Positions 16,750 through 24,521 of a stretch of 44,969 bases of DNA are shown piece after piece. Location: positions 1 to 44,969 of IMG/VR virus record IMGVR_UViG_3300012001_000017; one strand, 5' to 3'. The position numbers and the translations under genes were made by a program. Below the pieces are notes generated by a model. The model was not told the DNA's origin. It worked only from the letters and a program-made list of their open reading frames with translations, and searched no databases. Position 1 is the stretch's first letter. Each line of letters starts with the position of its first letter. Origin of the DNA: a virus.

Positions 16750-18924
16750 TCAACTAGCCATCTGAGCCTGAGGAGGCATCCCTTGTTGGGGAGGCATTCC
16801 CTGTGGTCCAGGCGGCATTCCACCTTGCTGCTGACCGCCACCCATCATGCGACCGATGTCGCCTTGAGTGGCCTCGTCGAAGCCCTGGAGTTGCTCCTGC
16901 TGGCTTCCCTGTTTCTCAAGCGTCTGACGAAGCCAGACGATCGATTCGCTCGGCAGTCGAATGCGCCGGCTCTTGGAGGGGTCTTTAGGGTCGCCTTCGT
17001 AAAGCTCGACCGTCGCGAGGAATCCACCGGAGGGAATGAAGCCGGCCTGTGCAGCCTGAGCATCCTTCATCTCCTGCGCCATCAATTGCTCATGCTGCTG
17101 GAGCTTCATCGCCCAGTTCTGTTTCGCCTGTGGCTGAAGAAGATCGTAGTCCTTCTTCTTCTGCCGGCTGCGTATCTTGGCGATGATGTACTTGTGGTTT
17201 TCACCAGCCTGAGCCGGTACCTGCTTCCCGCGGTCGAGCGCGAGCTGGTCATTGACCCAGTTGTCGAAGTCCGCCGTGAGATCGTCAAACGCGATCTCTT
17301 TATCCATCCATGGACTCGCACGCATGACTTGGCCGAGGACCGATGGGTCGAGCTTCTGGCCAACGAATTGAAGCATGTGGTTAAAGCTGAGCTGCTTGCC
17401 CATCTTCGTTTCGAGATCTTCGCTCTGCGCTTCGACCGTGATCTGGTAGCCGAGATCTTGGGAGGCGCGGAACTCTTCGATGTTGAGGTACTCGTTCTTT
17501 CCGACAACCTGGACAAGCATCTCGTCGTGGTAGTAGGCCTTCGCGAACTTCAGAGCCAGCTTGCAAATGGCTACGAGGAATTCCTCGAACTTCTCGATGT
17601 AGATCATGAACGGCTTTTTCTGCTTCGCCGTCTTGTAGAGGATCGCGTAGGGATCGACCTGGCCGTCGTTACTCTTCGCGCTGTCCTCTTCAATCATCGA
17701 GATCTGATACATCTCGGAGATCTGGCCGGCCATGTAGCCGACGTATTGCTCACCGGTGCGGCCGGGGAAGATCTTGGGATCCGAGCCCGTGACGTTGATG
17801 GCCTTGACGCCGTGCGCCGCGCCGCCGGGCGTCATGGTCGCACCGTTGCTCAGCATGACCTTGTCATCGCCCAGGGTGATCTGGTGCTCGGCGATCTTGG
17901 AGGCCGCGCGGTTGATCTCAGCCTGAAAGGGACGAAGCTGCTTGATAAGCGAGAAGCTCCGTGCGCTGGTCGTCGCTTCGTCAAAGCCAGCGTAGACGAT
18001 CGGGAAAAGACCAAGCGGAAGCTCGCCTTCTTCCAAGACCATGCCCTTGACGCCGATCTCGTACCAGCCGTTAGGACATTCGATACACGGCCGCGTGTAC
18101 TTCTCCAGAATGAGACAGAGGCCCTCGCTATCGCGATAGGCCCCGCTCGTGCTCTCAAAGATCTTGTAGGTCTCTTCTGAGCTTTCGCAAATCGCGTTCA
18201 GCTTCTGCGGTTGGTCGGCGTAGTACTTCTTCAGCCCGCTGACCGCGACCATCTTCCGGTAGATGCACCAGCGGACTTCGTCCCAACTGCGCGCATCCGG
18301 ATCGGTAATCAGGTTGAAGCCCATGATGCGCTCGAAGACCAAGTCTCCGGTCATCACGGGCTGCTCGTCTAAAACATGCTCACCAGTCTCAGGATGGAGG
18401 TGAGGAGTTCCATCCTCGTTGTAGAGCGGATCGTAGCCAAGGAAGTGGCCCATCTTCGGATCGAAGAAAACCTTGCCGATACACTCGCCGATATCAACAA
18501 AGTCCTGACACCAGACGCGCGTCTTGGCTTTGAGCGTATGGCGCTCCACCATGTCCCGCCAGACGCTGTGATGCATCTCCGCGACTTTGACATCCGACAG
18601 CTCCGCTTCGTTCTTCGGTCCCACGCCGACGCCGGGGGCGTAGGACAGAATATTATTGCGGTAGGTCTTCGTGATCTTCTGGATGTGGTTCTTGGTAAGC
18701 CGGATCTTCTGGGTCTTGGTGATCGTCTCGATCTCACGCAGCCGCTGCGCAAACTTCGTCGAACGGTTGGCGTAGTGGTTGCCATTCACCAGGAGGATGT
18801 TGCTGCGCTGCTCGGCGAAGAGCGCCTGGTGATGCGTCTCGGCCTGCTGATAGCTGGTCCACAGATCCGACGAGGTGTCCTGGCCCGTACGCTTCTCCGC
18901 CGTCGCATGCGCTGATGGATACAT
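16750..18924 (-). CDS. Portal protein, podovirus (P22-like) type (724 aa)
   Basis: Length and layout match large podovirus portals. The N-terminal helices (RSNILLVNGNHYANRS, FAQRLREIETITKTQKIRLT) lead to the clip/wing region, DPDARSWDEVRWCIYRKM and a stem-like segment (FSLIKQLRPFQAEINRAASK). The C-terminal 60 residues are a Gln/Gly/Pro/Met-rich barrel-like tail (GGGQQQGGMPPGPQGMPP). It forms the twelve-fold ring through which DNA is packaged by the terminase encoded just upstream. GGGGAG precedes ATG 18924. Gene order terminase, portal, scaffold, capsid supports this. Confidence 0.88.
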   Translation of the reverse strand: MYPSAHATAEKRTGQDTSSDLWTSYQQAETHHQALFAEQRSNILLVNGNHYANRSTKFAQRLREIETITKTQKIRLTKNHIQKITKTYRNNILSYAPGVGVGPKNEAELSDVKVAEMHHSVWRDMVERHTLKAKTRVWCQDFVDIGECIGKVFFDPKMGHFLGYDPLYNEDGTPHLHPETGEHVLDEQPVMTGDLVFERIMGFNLITDPDARSWDEVRWCIYRKMVAVSGLKKYYADQPQKLNAICESSEETYKIFESTSGAYRDSEGLCLILEKYTRPCIECPNGWYEIGVKGMVLEEGELPLGLFPIVYAGFDEATTSARSFSLIKQLRPFQAEINRAASKIAEHQITLGDDKVMLSNGATMTPGGAAHGVKAINVTGSDPKIFPGRTGEQYVGYMAGQISEMYQISMIEEDSAKSNDGQVDPYAILYKTAKQKKPFMIYIEKFEEFLVAICKLALKFAKAYYHDEMLVQVVGKNEYLNIEEFRASQDLGYQITVEAQSEDLETKMGKQLSFNHMLQFVGQKLDPSVLGQVMRASPWMDKEIAFDDLTADFDNWVNDQLALDRGKQVPAQAGENHKYIIAKIRSRQKKKDYDLLQPQAKQNWAMKLQQHEQLMAQEMKDAQAAQAGFIPSGGFLATVELYEGDPKDPSKSRRIRLPSESIVWLRQTLEKQGSQQEQLQGFDEATQGDIGRMMGGGQQQGGMPPGPQGMPPQQGMPPQAQMAS

Positions 18925-18927
18925 CGA

Positions 18928-19398
18928 TCACTCCCCGCTTTGAAGACCCGTTTGTTCCATCTCGTCCAGACGAGCTTCATAGGCGACAGGATCGGTGATC
19001 ATCAGATTCGACATCTCATACGACTGCGCCTCCAGCCTTTCCTCGACATCCGCGTTCTCACTGGCAGCGTGTAGATCGGCGAGGCGCTTACGAGCCGCGT
19101 CGAGATCCTGAGCTGTCGGAGTGGCCGTCTGGTTTGTCGGTCGCGCCGGTTGGGATGCGGTGTCTAGATTGTCGTCAAGTCTTTTCTCAAAGATAAGGGA
19201 CAAACCCGCGTAGCTCAAAGAGGAAACACCTGCCCCGCGGCAGGCCCTAATGATTTCGCGGACTTGATCTGGAGAGAGCGTAGGACCCCCGTAGAATGCC
19301 GGCTTGCCGACTTCACTTACCAAAGACTCTGCCTTGGCACGTTCGCCCGCGCGCCGCAGCGCACTACTCGAAACTGCCTTCGTCTTCAAACGAGCCAT
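18928..19398 (-). CDS. Hypothetical protein between terminase and portal (156 aa)
   Basis: Unrecognised. Basic N-terminus (MARLKTKAVSSSALRRAGER), then a helical region and an acidic coil (DLDAARKRLADLHAASENADVEERLE). The start ATG 19398 lies inside the 3' end of TerL (35-base overlap), and the gene stops three bases before the portal start. The arrangement suggests coupled translation and a role in packaging or portal assembly, but no domain was identified. An upstream in-frame start at 19434 is possible but runs deeper into TerL. Confidence 0.7.
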   Translation of the reverse strand: MARLKTKAVSSSALRRAGERAKAESLVSEVGKPAFYGGPTLSPDQVREIIRACRGAGVSSLSYAGLSLIFEKRLDDNLDTASQPARPTNQTATPTAQDLDAARKRLADLHAASENADVEERLEAQSYEMSNLMITDPVAYEARLDEMEQTGLQSGE

Positions 19399-20953
19399 CG
19401 AATTCCCCCATGTCGTTCTGGTTTCCGTAATCAAAGACCTCGTTGGCTAGGTCGATCTCTGCCTCAAGCAGATCCACCCCCTGACGCTTACGCTTCATGC
19501 GCTCCCACGCGACTTCGCGCTCGGTGGTGCCCACGGGCTTCTCCCGGTCGCCGGCCTTCTTGACCGCGTTTAGGAGGTTCCAGGGCACCTTCGTGCAGGC
19601 GAAGCGGATCGCGTCGATGAAGTCGTCCCGAGCGCTCTGCTTGGGCGTCGATTTCTTCAGACTCTCAAATTCGATGACCGCCTTCCCCAGCTCGTCCTCC
19701 TCGCCGTAGATCTTGAGGACCCCAAGCTTGAAAAGCGTGTTGAGGAGCGTCGTCCCTGTGTCCTGTCCTTTCTCGGCCTTCTGGAAGGGGATCCCGCGGC
19801 TGACAGCGATCTGGTAGAAGTCGCGGCTCTGGTGATCGTAGAACTCGCCGACGGGCCGCATCTTGCCCTTGAGCTCAACGTACTTGTCCAGGATGTCGCC
19901 GGCCGTGGTCTCGATCCCGTCGCCGCGCCAGCCCTTGAAGATCCGACCCTCGGTAAAGTCCGGCTTCACGCCGAGGAAGGCGATCGCGCCAGGGTGACCA
20001 TTCTGGCCGCCCGAGCCAATGTCCACGCCGGAGAAGATGATCCAGCTCTTCGGCAAGGGGTGTGCCTCAACGACGTTCACCTTGCGCACGAAGCTCGGAT
20101 ACTTCCGATCCTCGTCGATGACGAAGCGGCCCCAAACGCGCCGCTGGACCTCGGACTCCGTCGAGCAGCTATCAACGACTTCCTGGATCGCCTGGTCGGT
20201 CCACATGCTCGGCGTACCGTCCATGTAGAACTTGCAATCGTAGAGGCTCACAGTCTGCTTAAAGGCCTTCGTGAACTTCTCGTGCTTCGTACCGCGTTCT
20301 TCCATGGTCAAGCGCCACAGCTCCTGCCCAAGCGTCGCGGTGAAGACCATGTGCCAGTATCCGCGTACTGAAGCCGCACTAATTCGCGCGTTCAATTCCG
20401 AGTACAAATGAACCGGCAGTTCCTCGTCGCAGAAAAGGGCGAACACCGACGCAGTCTGCAAATTGTCCACTTCCATGGAATAGGAACGGAAGTAGACGCT
20501 GATCCCAGAATTGAACTTCAGCCGATGGACTTTCTTGTTCTTGTACTCGATCTGCCACCCGTAAGTCGGATCGTCCTTGAGCGCTTCCTTCGGCAGAAAC
20601 TCTTTGACCCACTTCTCCTCGAATTCCGCGGTCGCGACATCCAAGGAGGGATAGAGGTACCAAAACTGCGTTGGCGTCCGACTCCATAGTTCCTTCCACA
20701 GGCTCTTCTCCGTTGCCCAGTGAATGCACTTACGGATCTGCGTCGAGGACTTCGAAGCCTGGTTTGCTGCAACCAAGAAGTTGTAGCGGTTACGCGACTG
20801 GAAATAATCCCAGGCCCACTGGTACCAGGGCCAGCCGTAAAGATGCGGCAGATTCTCTTCAAGGAATTGGCGGCGCTCTAAGGCACGGATCTTCTCTTCG
20901 AGAGCTTCCCGCTCCTGAAGCTGCGTCCACGCCACTGAAGGTACCTGTGCCAA
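19364..20953 (-). CDS. Terminase large subunit (TerL), 529 aa
   Basis: The packaging motor has an ATPase with Walker-A-like AANQASKS at 62-69, Walker B FALFCDEE at 171-178 and the coupling-motif region HMVFTAT at 201-207, then a C-terminal RNase-H-like nuclease with acidic residues in SGVDIGSGG (D311), FYDHQ (D373) and ARDDFIDAIRFA (D443-D447). The P-loop is unusual: the Gly before Lys is replaced by Ser (QASKS). The start appears to be TTG 20953, with AAGGGGAT upstream; there is no Met in the first 120 codons. Length is normal for TerL. Confidence 0.92.
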   Translation of the reverse strand: MAQVPSVAWTQLQEREALEEKIRALERRQFLEENLPHLYGWPWYQWAWDYFQSRNRYNFLVAANQASKSSTQIRKCIHWATEKSLWKELWSRTPTQFWYLYPSLDVATAEFEEKWVKEFLPKEALKDDPTYGWQIEYKNKKVHRLKFNSGISVYFRSYSMEVDNLQTASVFALFCDEELPVHLYSELNARISAASVRGYWHMVFTATLGQELWRLTMEERGTKHEKFTKAFKQTVSLYDCKFYMDGTPSMWTDQAIQEVVDSCSTESEVQRRVWGRFVIDEDRKYPSFVRKVNVVEAHPLPKSWIIFSGVDIGSGGQNGHPGAIAFLGVKPDFTEGRIFKGWRGDGIETTAGDILDKYVELKGKMRPVGEFYDHQSRDFYQIAVSRGIPFQKAEKGQDTGTTLLNTLFKLGVLKIYGEEDELGKAVIEFESLKKSTPKQSARDDFIDAIRFACTKVPWNLLNAVKKAGDREKPVGTTEREVAWERMKRKRQGVDLLEAEIDLANEVFDYGNQNDMGEFDGSFEDEGSFE

Positions 20954-21033
20954 AACGCATCCCCTTGAAGATCGATTCGATGCGCTCCAGAAGCTCCGAC
21001 TTCGATCGGAAAAGCTCGAAGACCGCCGGAGCG

Positions 21034-21849
21034 TTAGGAACCCGGATCCGAAGACCGAGCCACGCCAATGGTGACGGTTTGCCGTTCGACTTCTCCACCT
21101 GGCACCTCGACAGCTCCAGGACTAGCAACGTCGAGCGTGAGATGACCGTGTGGTCCTTCAAGTGCCTTGGCATTCCGATTCTCCAAGCTGTCGAGCTTAC
21201 GACGCAGCTCGTCCATGCTCTGCGTCGGAACCGTCGTGGGGTTGGGGGAAACCCTGACGTGGGCATGCACGGAGCGCCGATCTTCCTTGATCCTCTGAAC
21301 CGCCATGCCGAGGCTACGGTTGCCGATCTCCTGGATCACCTTGAGAAGCAGCTCAGCGCGTTTGACGTCGATCTTGTCGTCCGCGCCTTTGATGTCCATG
21401 TCGACCATCTCCCAAAGCCGCTGCGTACCACGGCTGAGGAGCGCCTCCATTTCTTTCTTGTAGGCCTGGATCGGCTTGAGCATCCAAGCGATGCGATTTT
21501 CATCAGCGATGAACTTCTTGTAGAAGTAGCCTTCGCTACAGATGCCCCGGTAGATCTGCGGGCAGGTGATGCGCGCCTTGCCGCGAGCGCAGGTCTGCTC
21601 GAACTCCCGCCAGAAGCTAGCCCTAAGGGAGAAGTCGATCGTGGTCGCGTTGAAGCGCGAGCGCAGCTCGGCCTCGGCCAGCTCGTGCAACTCGGCCGGG
21701 ACCGAGCGCATGGCCTCGCGCAGCCGCTCACTTACCATATTGATGACGGAGCGGTCTGTGGTCTCGGCCCAGATATCAGCCGGCGGCTCCTCGACGGAGC
21801 CGTGCTCATTCTGGTCCTGCGACGGATCGATGAAGGAGGTCGGCTTCAA
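21034..21849 (-). CDS. Candidate terminase small subunit or packaging protein (271 aa)
   Basis: It lies just upstream of TerL in the same operon. Helical N-terminal half, with TTDRSVINMVSERLREAMRS and the motif CPQIYRGICSEGYFYKKFI, and a central coil (KIDVKRAELLLKVIQEIGNRS) as in the oligomerisation region of small terminases. The C-terminal tail is Pro/Val/Gly-rich. No helix-turn-helix was proven by eye. The start appears to be TTG 21849 with GGGAG at five bases. TerS is the likeliest role by position; another packaging-accessory protein is possible. Confidence 0.6.
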   Translation of the reverse strand: MKPTSFIDPSQDQNEHGSVEEPPADIWAETTDRSVINMVSERLREAMRSVPAELHELAEAELRSRFNATTIDFSLRASFWREFEQTCARGKARITCPQIYRGICSEGYFYKKFIADENRIAWMLKPIQAYKKEMEALLSRGTQRLWEMVDMDIKGADDKIDVKRAELLLKVIQEIGNRSLGMAVQRIKEDRRSVHAHVRVSPNPTTVPTQSMDELRRKLDSLENRNAKALEGPHGHLTLDVASPGAVEVPGGEVERQTVTIGVARSSDPGS

Positions 21850-21918
21850 GGGTGCTCCCTCAAGCCGCGCGGCAATAAGCCGACAAGGCTTCCGCGTGAA
21901 CGAAGACCTTGCGATTGT

Positions 21919-21950
21919 CCCCCTAGTGCCGCAAGGCCTCGGGGGCTTTT
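21919..21950 (+). other. GC-rich hairpin followed by T run, antisense to the late operon
   Basis: CCCCC and GGGGG arms enclose an inner GCC-GCAA-GGC stem, followed on the plus strand by CTTTTCC. It has terminator form on the plus strand but no plus-strand gene precedes it. It lies in the 296-base gap upstream of the candidate small terminase, so it may stop antisense transcription or act as structure in the late leader. Confidence 0.4.
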
Positions 21951-21980
21951 CCGTTTGATAGTGGCTTGTAGCCCTTGATG

Positions 21981-22142
21981 CTAAGGGGCTTGGCGTTCCG
22001 CGTCAACGGGCTTAGATGAGATTCCCGGCAACGCCTTGGGGGGCGCGGCCGGGACCATGATGACGTAGCGCTCGCGGAAGATGACGTGGAGGAGGGGCAG
22101 GCGCAGGCGGCGGAGGAAGATCGTACGCTTCTCGCAGGTCAC
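21981..22142 (-). CDS. Possible small protein (53 aa)
   Basis: A frame starting GTG 22142, four bases after the stop of the 98-residue gene, reads VTCEKRTIFLRRLRLPLLHV and continues through MVPAAPPKALPGISSKP to a TAG. It is basic with a hydrophobic N-terminal half. There is no clear ribosome-binding site, but translation could be coupled to the upstream gene. Compact late operons rarely leave 300 bases empty, which favours it; it remains tentative. Confidence 0.35.
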   Translation of the reverse strand: MTCEKRTIFLRRLRLPLLHVIFRERYVIMVPAAPPKALPGISSKPVDAERQAP

Positions 22143-22145
22143 GGC

Positions 22146-22442
22146 CTAGAAGCTCTCGGCAGCGAGCCGGGCAGCCGTCGTGCTCTCGACGACCGAGCGC
22201 TGAACCGCGGGCGATGCCGCGACCTGCGCCGGCGAAGGGACCGAGTACTCCCGTGGCACGCGCTGGCTCAGGTAGCTCAGGACGCGGCCCTGCTGCGTGG
22301 ACGAGAGATCCTCCAGTGCAGCCTGGATCTTGATCATCGCCTTGAACTCGGGATCCACCGTGCTGGCGCGCGTGACGCGCTCGGTCACGACCTCGGTAGC
22401 TTCGGGCGGAAGAGGCGCAGAAACGGGCGTAGGCTCGGCCAT
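22146..22442 (-). CDS. Small hypothetical protein, first gene of the late operon (98 aa)
   Basis: Pro/Thr/Val-rich N-terminus, then a helix-turn region (DPEFKAMIKIQAALEDLSST, QQGRVLSYLSQRVPREY) and an Ala/Ser-rich tail. The segment with AALEDLSSTQQGRVLSYLSQRV resembles small helical regulators or terminase-associated proteins of other phages, but I cannot name the family. AGGAT precedes ATG 22442. It faces the plus-strand islet across a 106-base divergent promoter region. Confidence 0.7.
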   Translation of the reverse strand: MAEPTPVSAPLPPEATEVVTERVTRASTVDPEFKAMIKIQAALEDLSSTQQGRVLSYLSQRVPREYSVPSPAQVAASPAVQRSVVESTTAARLAAESF

Positions 22443-22484
22443 GGCGGTATCCTCAAGAGTGGTGCAAGGGTGTGTCGTGTTCTT

Positions 22485-22523
22485 TTGACTCTTATCTCTT
22501 AGAGCCGTATGTCTTACAAGACA
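22485..22523 (+). promoter_or_regulatory. Promoter with overlapping palindromic operator
   Basis: TTGACT at 22485-22490 and TATGTC at 22508-22513 are spaced 17 bases and face the gene at 22549. A perfect inverted repeat TGTCTTACAAGACA (six-base arms, two-base spacer; 22510-22523) covers the -10 region, the classic geometry for a repressor. A related palindrome, GTCTTAAGAC, precedes the H1-like gene near 24180. Confidence 0.6.
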
Positions 22524-22548
22524 CTTTTAACTTTATGGAGATCAGCCC

Positions 22549-22767
22549 ATGGCCTTAGACCCGACGCGCGAGCAGCTTAAGGGAATCCGCGAAACCCTTG
22601 TGAGCGTGTGGCTACAGCACCGCGGCACCGACGACTTCAACTTCCGCCAGGTCGCCGGCAACCTCGTCGAAGAGGCCTTCAATCTGGGCAAGGGCGTCGT
22701 GAAGAAAGAGATCCCCGATGTGACTACAGATGAGGCAGACGTCGAGCTGACCCCCGAGGCCGAGTAA
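22549..22767 (+). CDS. Small acidic hypothetical protein (72 aa)
   Basis: First gene of the plus-strand islet, with GGAG upstream of ATG 22549. Helical (REQLKGIRETLVSVWLQHRG) with a Glu/Asp/Val-rich acidic C-terminus (DVTTDEADVELTPEAE). No family recognised. Likely expressed from the operator-controlled promoter just upstream. Confidence 0.7.
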   Translation: MALDPTREQLKGIRETLVSVWLQHRGTDDFNFRQVAGNLVEEAFNLGKGVVKKEIPDVTTDEADVELTPEAE

Positions 22768-22803
22768 GCTGGAGAGCGACACCCTCATCAAAGGAGCGAC
22801 CCT

Positions 22804-23133
22804 ATGCAAGAGCCCCTGATCCAGCTCGCCGAAGGCTGCCTCGAGATCCACCAGACCGCGGCCGACCGCCGGGACGCCCTGGTCGGCTTCCGCCGCAACA
22901 TCCAAGAGGCCTACCGGCTCGGCTTCGTGGACGCCGAGAAGAAATACGTCACCGAGAAGCTCGCGCGGGAAGGCGCGGTCGCGGTGCCTGGCGCCGATGC
23001 CGTCAAGCCGATCCCCGAGGGCGCTGTCGTCCGCCCGGCGGAGCCCGCCGCGGTGACCCCGCCGGTTACGAAAGCGGAACCGGCCAAGAAGCCGGACCCG
23101 GCCGCGGCCAAAAAGGCGATCGCCAGCTTCTAA
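22804..23133 (+). CDS. Hypothetical protein with Lys/Pro/Ala-rich tail (109 aa)
   Basis: AAAGGAG lies eight bases before ATG 22804. Residues 1-60 are helical and charged (DALVGFRRNIQEAYRLGFVD); residues 60-109 are Pro/Ala/Lys/Val-rich and probably disordered, ending KKAIASF. Unrecognised. It shares the small helical plus flexible-tail style of its upstream neighbour. Confidence 0.7.
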   Translation: MQEPLIQLAEGCLEIHQTAADRRDALVGFRRNIQEAYRLGFVDAEKKYVTEKLAREGAVAVPGADAVKPIPEGAVVRPAEPAAVTPPVTKAEPAKKPDPAAAKKAIASF

Positions 23134-23319
23134 AGAAAGAAGCGTCGACCCCTCCGCCTGCCAGATGGAGTGATCGACGCCCGCGCTCTCAAATCCCTAC
23201 GCAGGGCCTACCCTACCGGAGTCGTTGTGCAGCAGCTACCGACGAATTACCTCGGCGTAACGTCCGCTCGTTCATGGTCCGGCGACAAGCGCCACCGCAG
23301 GCAGCTCAGAAGGAGGCAG

Positions 23320-23403
23320 ATGGCCATCGCCAGCAAGATCTTGGTCGGCATCTTCGTGGCCTTCTTCTTCGGTTACGGCCTGTTGGCCTTTCTTTCAAGG
23401 TAA
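23320..23403 (+). CDS. Single-span membrane peptide (27 aa)
   Basis: ATG 23320 is preceded by a full AGGAGG. The peptide MAIASKILVGIFVAFFFGYG continues to a short hydrophobic end and is almost entirely one membrane helix. The frame is open further upstream: GTG 23227 (with GGAG at five bases, 58 aa) or GTG 23170 (77 aa) would add a basic Arg-rich N-terminus. The shorter form has the strongest ribosome-binding site, but the otherwise empty 186-base gap makes the longer forms credible. Confidence 0.55.
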   Translation: MAIASKILVGIFVAFFFGYGLLAFLSR

Positions 23404-23410
23404 ATGAGAA

Positions 23411-23830
23411 ATGGACGACCGCAAAGACCCAGGCGACATCACGCGCGGCCAGCCCAACCTCAGGAACGACGAAGGTGGCTGGTCGGAGCTTCACACGAAC
23501 TTCACCAAGCTCGCCGGAGACGCCGTCGCGCGCTCGGCCAAGCTCACCATGCAGATGCGCGAATGCCTGGCCTATGCCTTCATTGCCGAGTGCGACATCT
23601 CGGCGAAGGACGCCGTGCTGGTCCACAACGTCAACAGCCTCACCGGCTGCCATACCTTCCACTTCGAGAAGCGCGTCCCCAGTTCCCCGATCTGGCGCCA
23701 GCGCCTCGACGAGTCCGACCAGCACATCGCCATGCTGACCCAAGACCGGGACCTGGCGCGCGAGCGCTTGAAGGTCGCCGAAGAGGAGCTGGCCCGATGG
23801 CGCCACGGCGTGCTGCGGTTCAAGCCCTAA
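23411..23830 (+). CDS. Hypothetical protein (139 aa)
   Basis: Last gene of the plus-strand islet. A polar N-terminus is followed by a helical core with several Cys (MRECLAYAFIAECDISAKDA) and a C-terminal coil (QHIAMLTQDRDLARERLKVA). Unrecognised. It stops just before a hairpin shared with the converging minus-strand operon. Confidence 0.75.
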   Translation: MDDRKDPGDITRGQPNLRNDEGGWSELHTNFTKLAGDAVARSAKLTMQMRECLAYAFIAECDISAKDAVLVHNVNSLTGCHTFHFEKRVPSSPIWRQRLDESDQHIAMLTQDRDLARERLKVAEEELARWRHGVLRFKP

Positions 23831-23836
23831 AAGCAA

Positions 23837-23860
23837 GAGCCCCATCCGAAGAAGGGGCTC
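23837..23860. terminator. Hairpin between converging operons
   Basis: GAGCCCC and GGGGCTC arms with a ten-base loop, just past the plus-strand stop. On the minus strand it is followed by TTGCTTTTAG, so it should end transcripts of the H1-like gene; on the plus strand the T run is missing. Confidence 0.65.
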
Positions 23861-23885
23861 CCTGTACCAACTCGCGTAGAAGCTC

Positions 23886-24149
23886 TTAGTATTCCATGGC
23901 CTTCTTCTTCGGGGAAGCCTTGGCCTTGCCTTTGGCCTTCGCCGGCGCAGGCGCCTTCGGAGCCGGCTTGGGAGCCGGCTTCTTTGGCGCGGGAGCGCCC
24001 TTCTTCTCGGCGGCTGCTTTGACGGCTTTCATCTTACGCTTGGGCGCAGCCTTCTTGGCCTTAATGGCCTTGGCTTTGGGCTTGGCCTTCGGCGCCGTCT
24101 TGGTCTTGGTGGCTGCCGCCTTCTTACGATCGTAGATTCCTCTGGGCAT
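23886..24149 (-). CDS. Histone-H1-like Lys/Ala/Pro-rich DNA-binding protein (87 aa)
   Basis: After MPRGIYDRKKAA almost the whole protein is Lys, Ala and Pro (PKKPAPKPAPKAPAPAK), the composition of bacterial H1-like proteins and eukaryotic H1 tails, which bind and condense DNA without sequence specificity. I chose ATG 24149, with GGAG seven bases upstream; two earlier in-frame ATGs exist. The palindrome GTCTTAAGAC lies 26 bases upstream. Probable roles, all inferred: condensing phage DNA, shutting off host transcription, or a virion DNA-associated protein. Confidence 0.8.
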   Translation of the reverse strand: MPRGIYDRKKAAATKTKTAPKAKPKAKAIKAKKAAPKRKMKAVKAAAEKKGAPAPKKPAPKPAPKAPAPAKAKGKAKASPKKKAMEY

Positions 24150-24174
24150 ATTCATTCTCCGCAAAGAGTGTTGT

Positions 24175-24184
24175 GTCTTAAGAC
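24175..24184. promoter_or_regulatory. Palindrome GTCTTAAGAC, operator candidate
   Basis: A perfect ten-base palindrome just upstream of the H1-like gene. It shares the GTCTT/AAGAC half-sites with the operator at 22510-22523. The XRE-type regulator encoded at 24518-24829 is a candidate ligand. Confidence 0.4.
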
Positions 24185-24257
24185 CCTATCTCAGGATGAC
24201 GAGGATCGTCCAGGATCGCGTGCAAGAAGCGGAGGAGGGAAACCCCCGAGGCGCACC

Positions 24258-24521
24258 CTACCGCTCTTCCCAGACCAAGAACTCCTTGTCGAAGAGGACG
24301 AACCTCTTCCGGGTGAAGTACCGTCGGCGATACTGGAAAGACTGGTTGGGCGGCTCAGCCGAAAGGTAAGACGGCATATGGTCCGGTACCTCGGGCACAA
24401 CGTAGTCGCGAAGCTCAGGCGGCACATTACGAAAGCTGTCGTCCGGTTTGATCTGCCGCGCCAGGTGCGCCACCATCGCGCCGAACTCCACCGCCGAGCA
24501 GAAGCACTCACCTGCGCTCAT
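24258..24521 (-). CDS. Hypothetical protein (87 aa)
   Basis: The start overlaps the stop of the regulator gene (ATGA). The N-terminus has two Cys (GECFCSAVEF), the centre is acidic and Pro-rich (PPELRDYVVPEVPDHMPSY), and the C-terminus is basic and aromatic (YRRRYFTRKRFVLFDKEFLV). No family recognised. Co-translation with the helix-turn-helix gene suggests a partner role. Confidence 0.65.
   Translation of the reverse strand: MSAGECFCSAVEFGAMVAHLARQIKPDDSFRNVPPELRDYVVPEVPDHMPSYLSAEPPNQSFQYRRRYFTRKRFVLFDKEFLVWEER

Noticed and set aside
16633-18180. Long plus-strand frame opposite the portal gene (515 codons)
   Set aside because: Leu/Arg/Asp/Val-rich antisense shadow of the portal with no motif or start signal.
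23170-23319. 77-residue version of the membrane peptide gene
   Set aside because: GTG 23170 lacks a properly spaced ribosome-binding site. The longer frame is kept only as an alternative in the gene entry.
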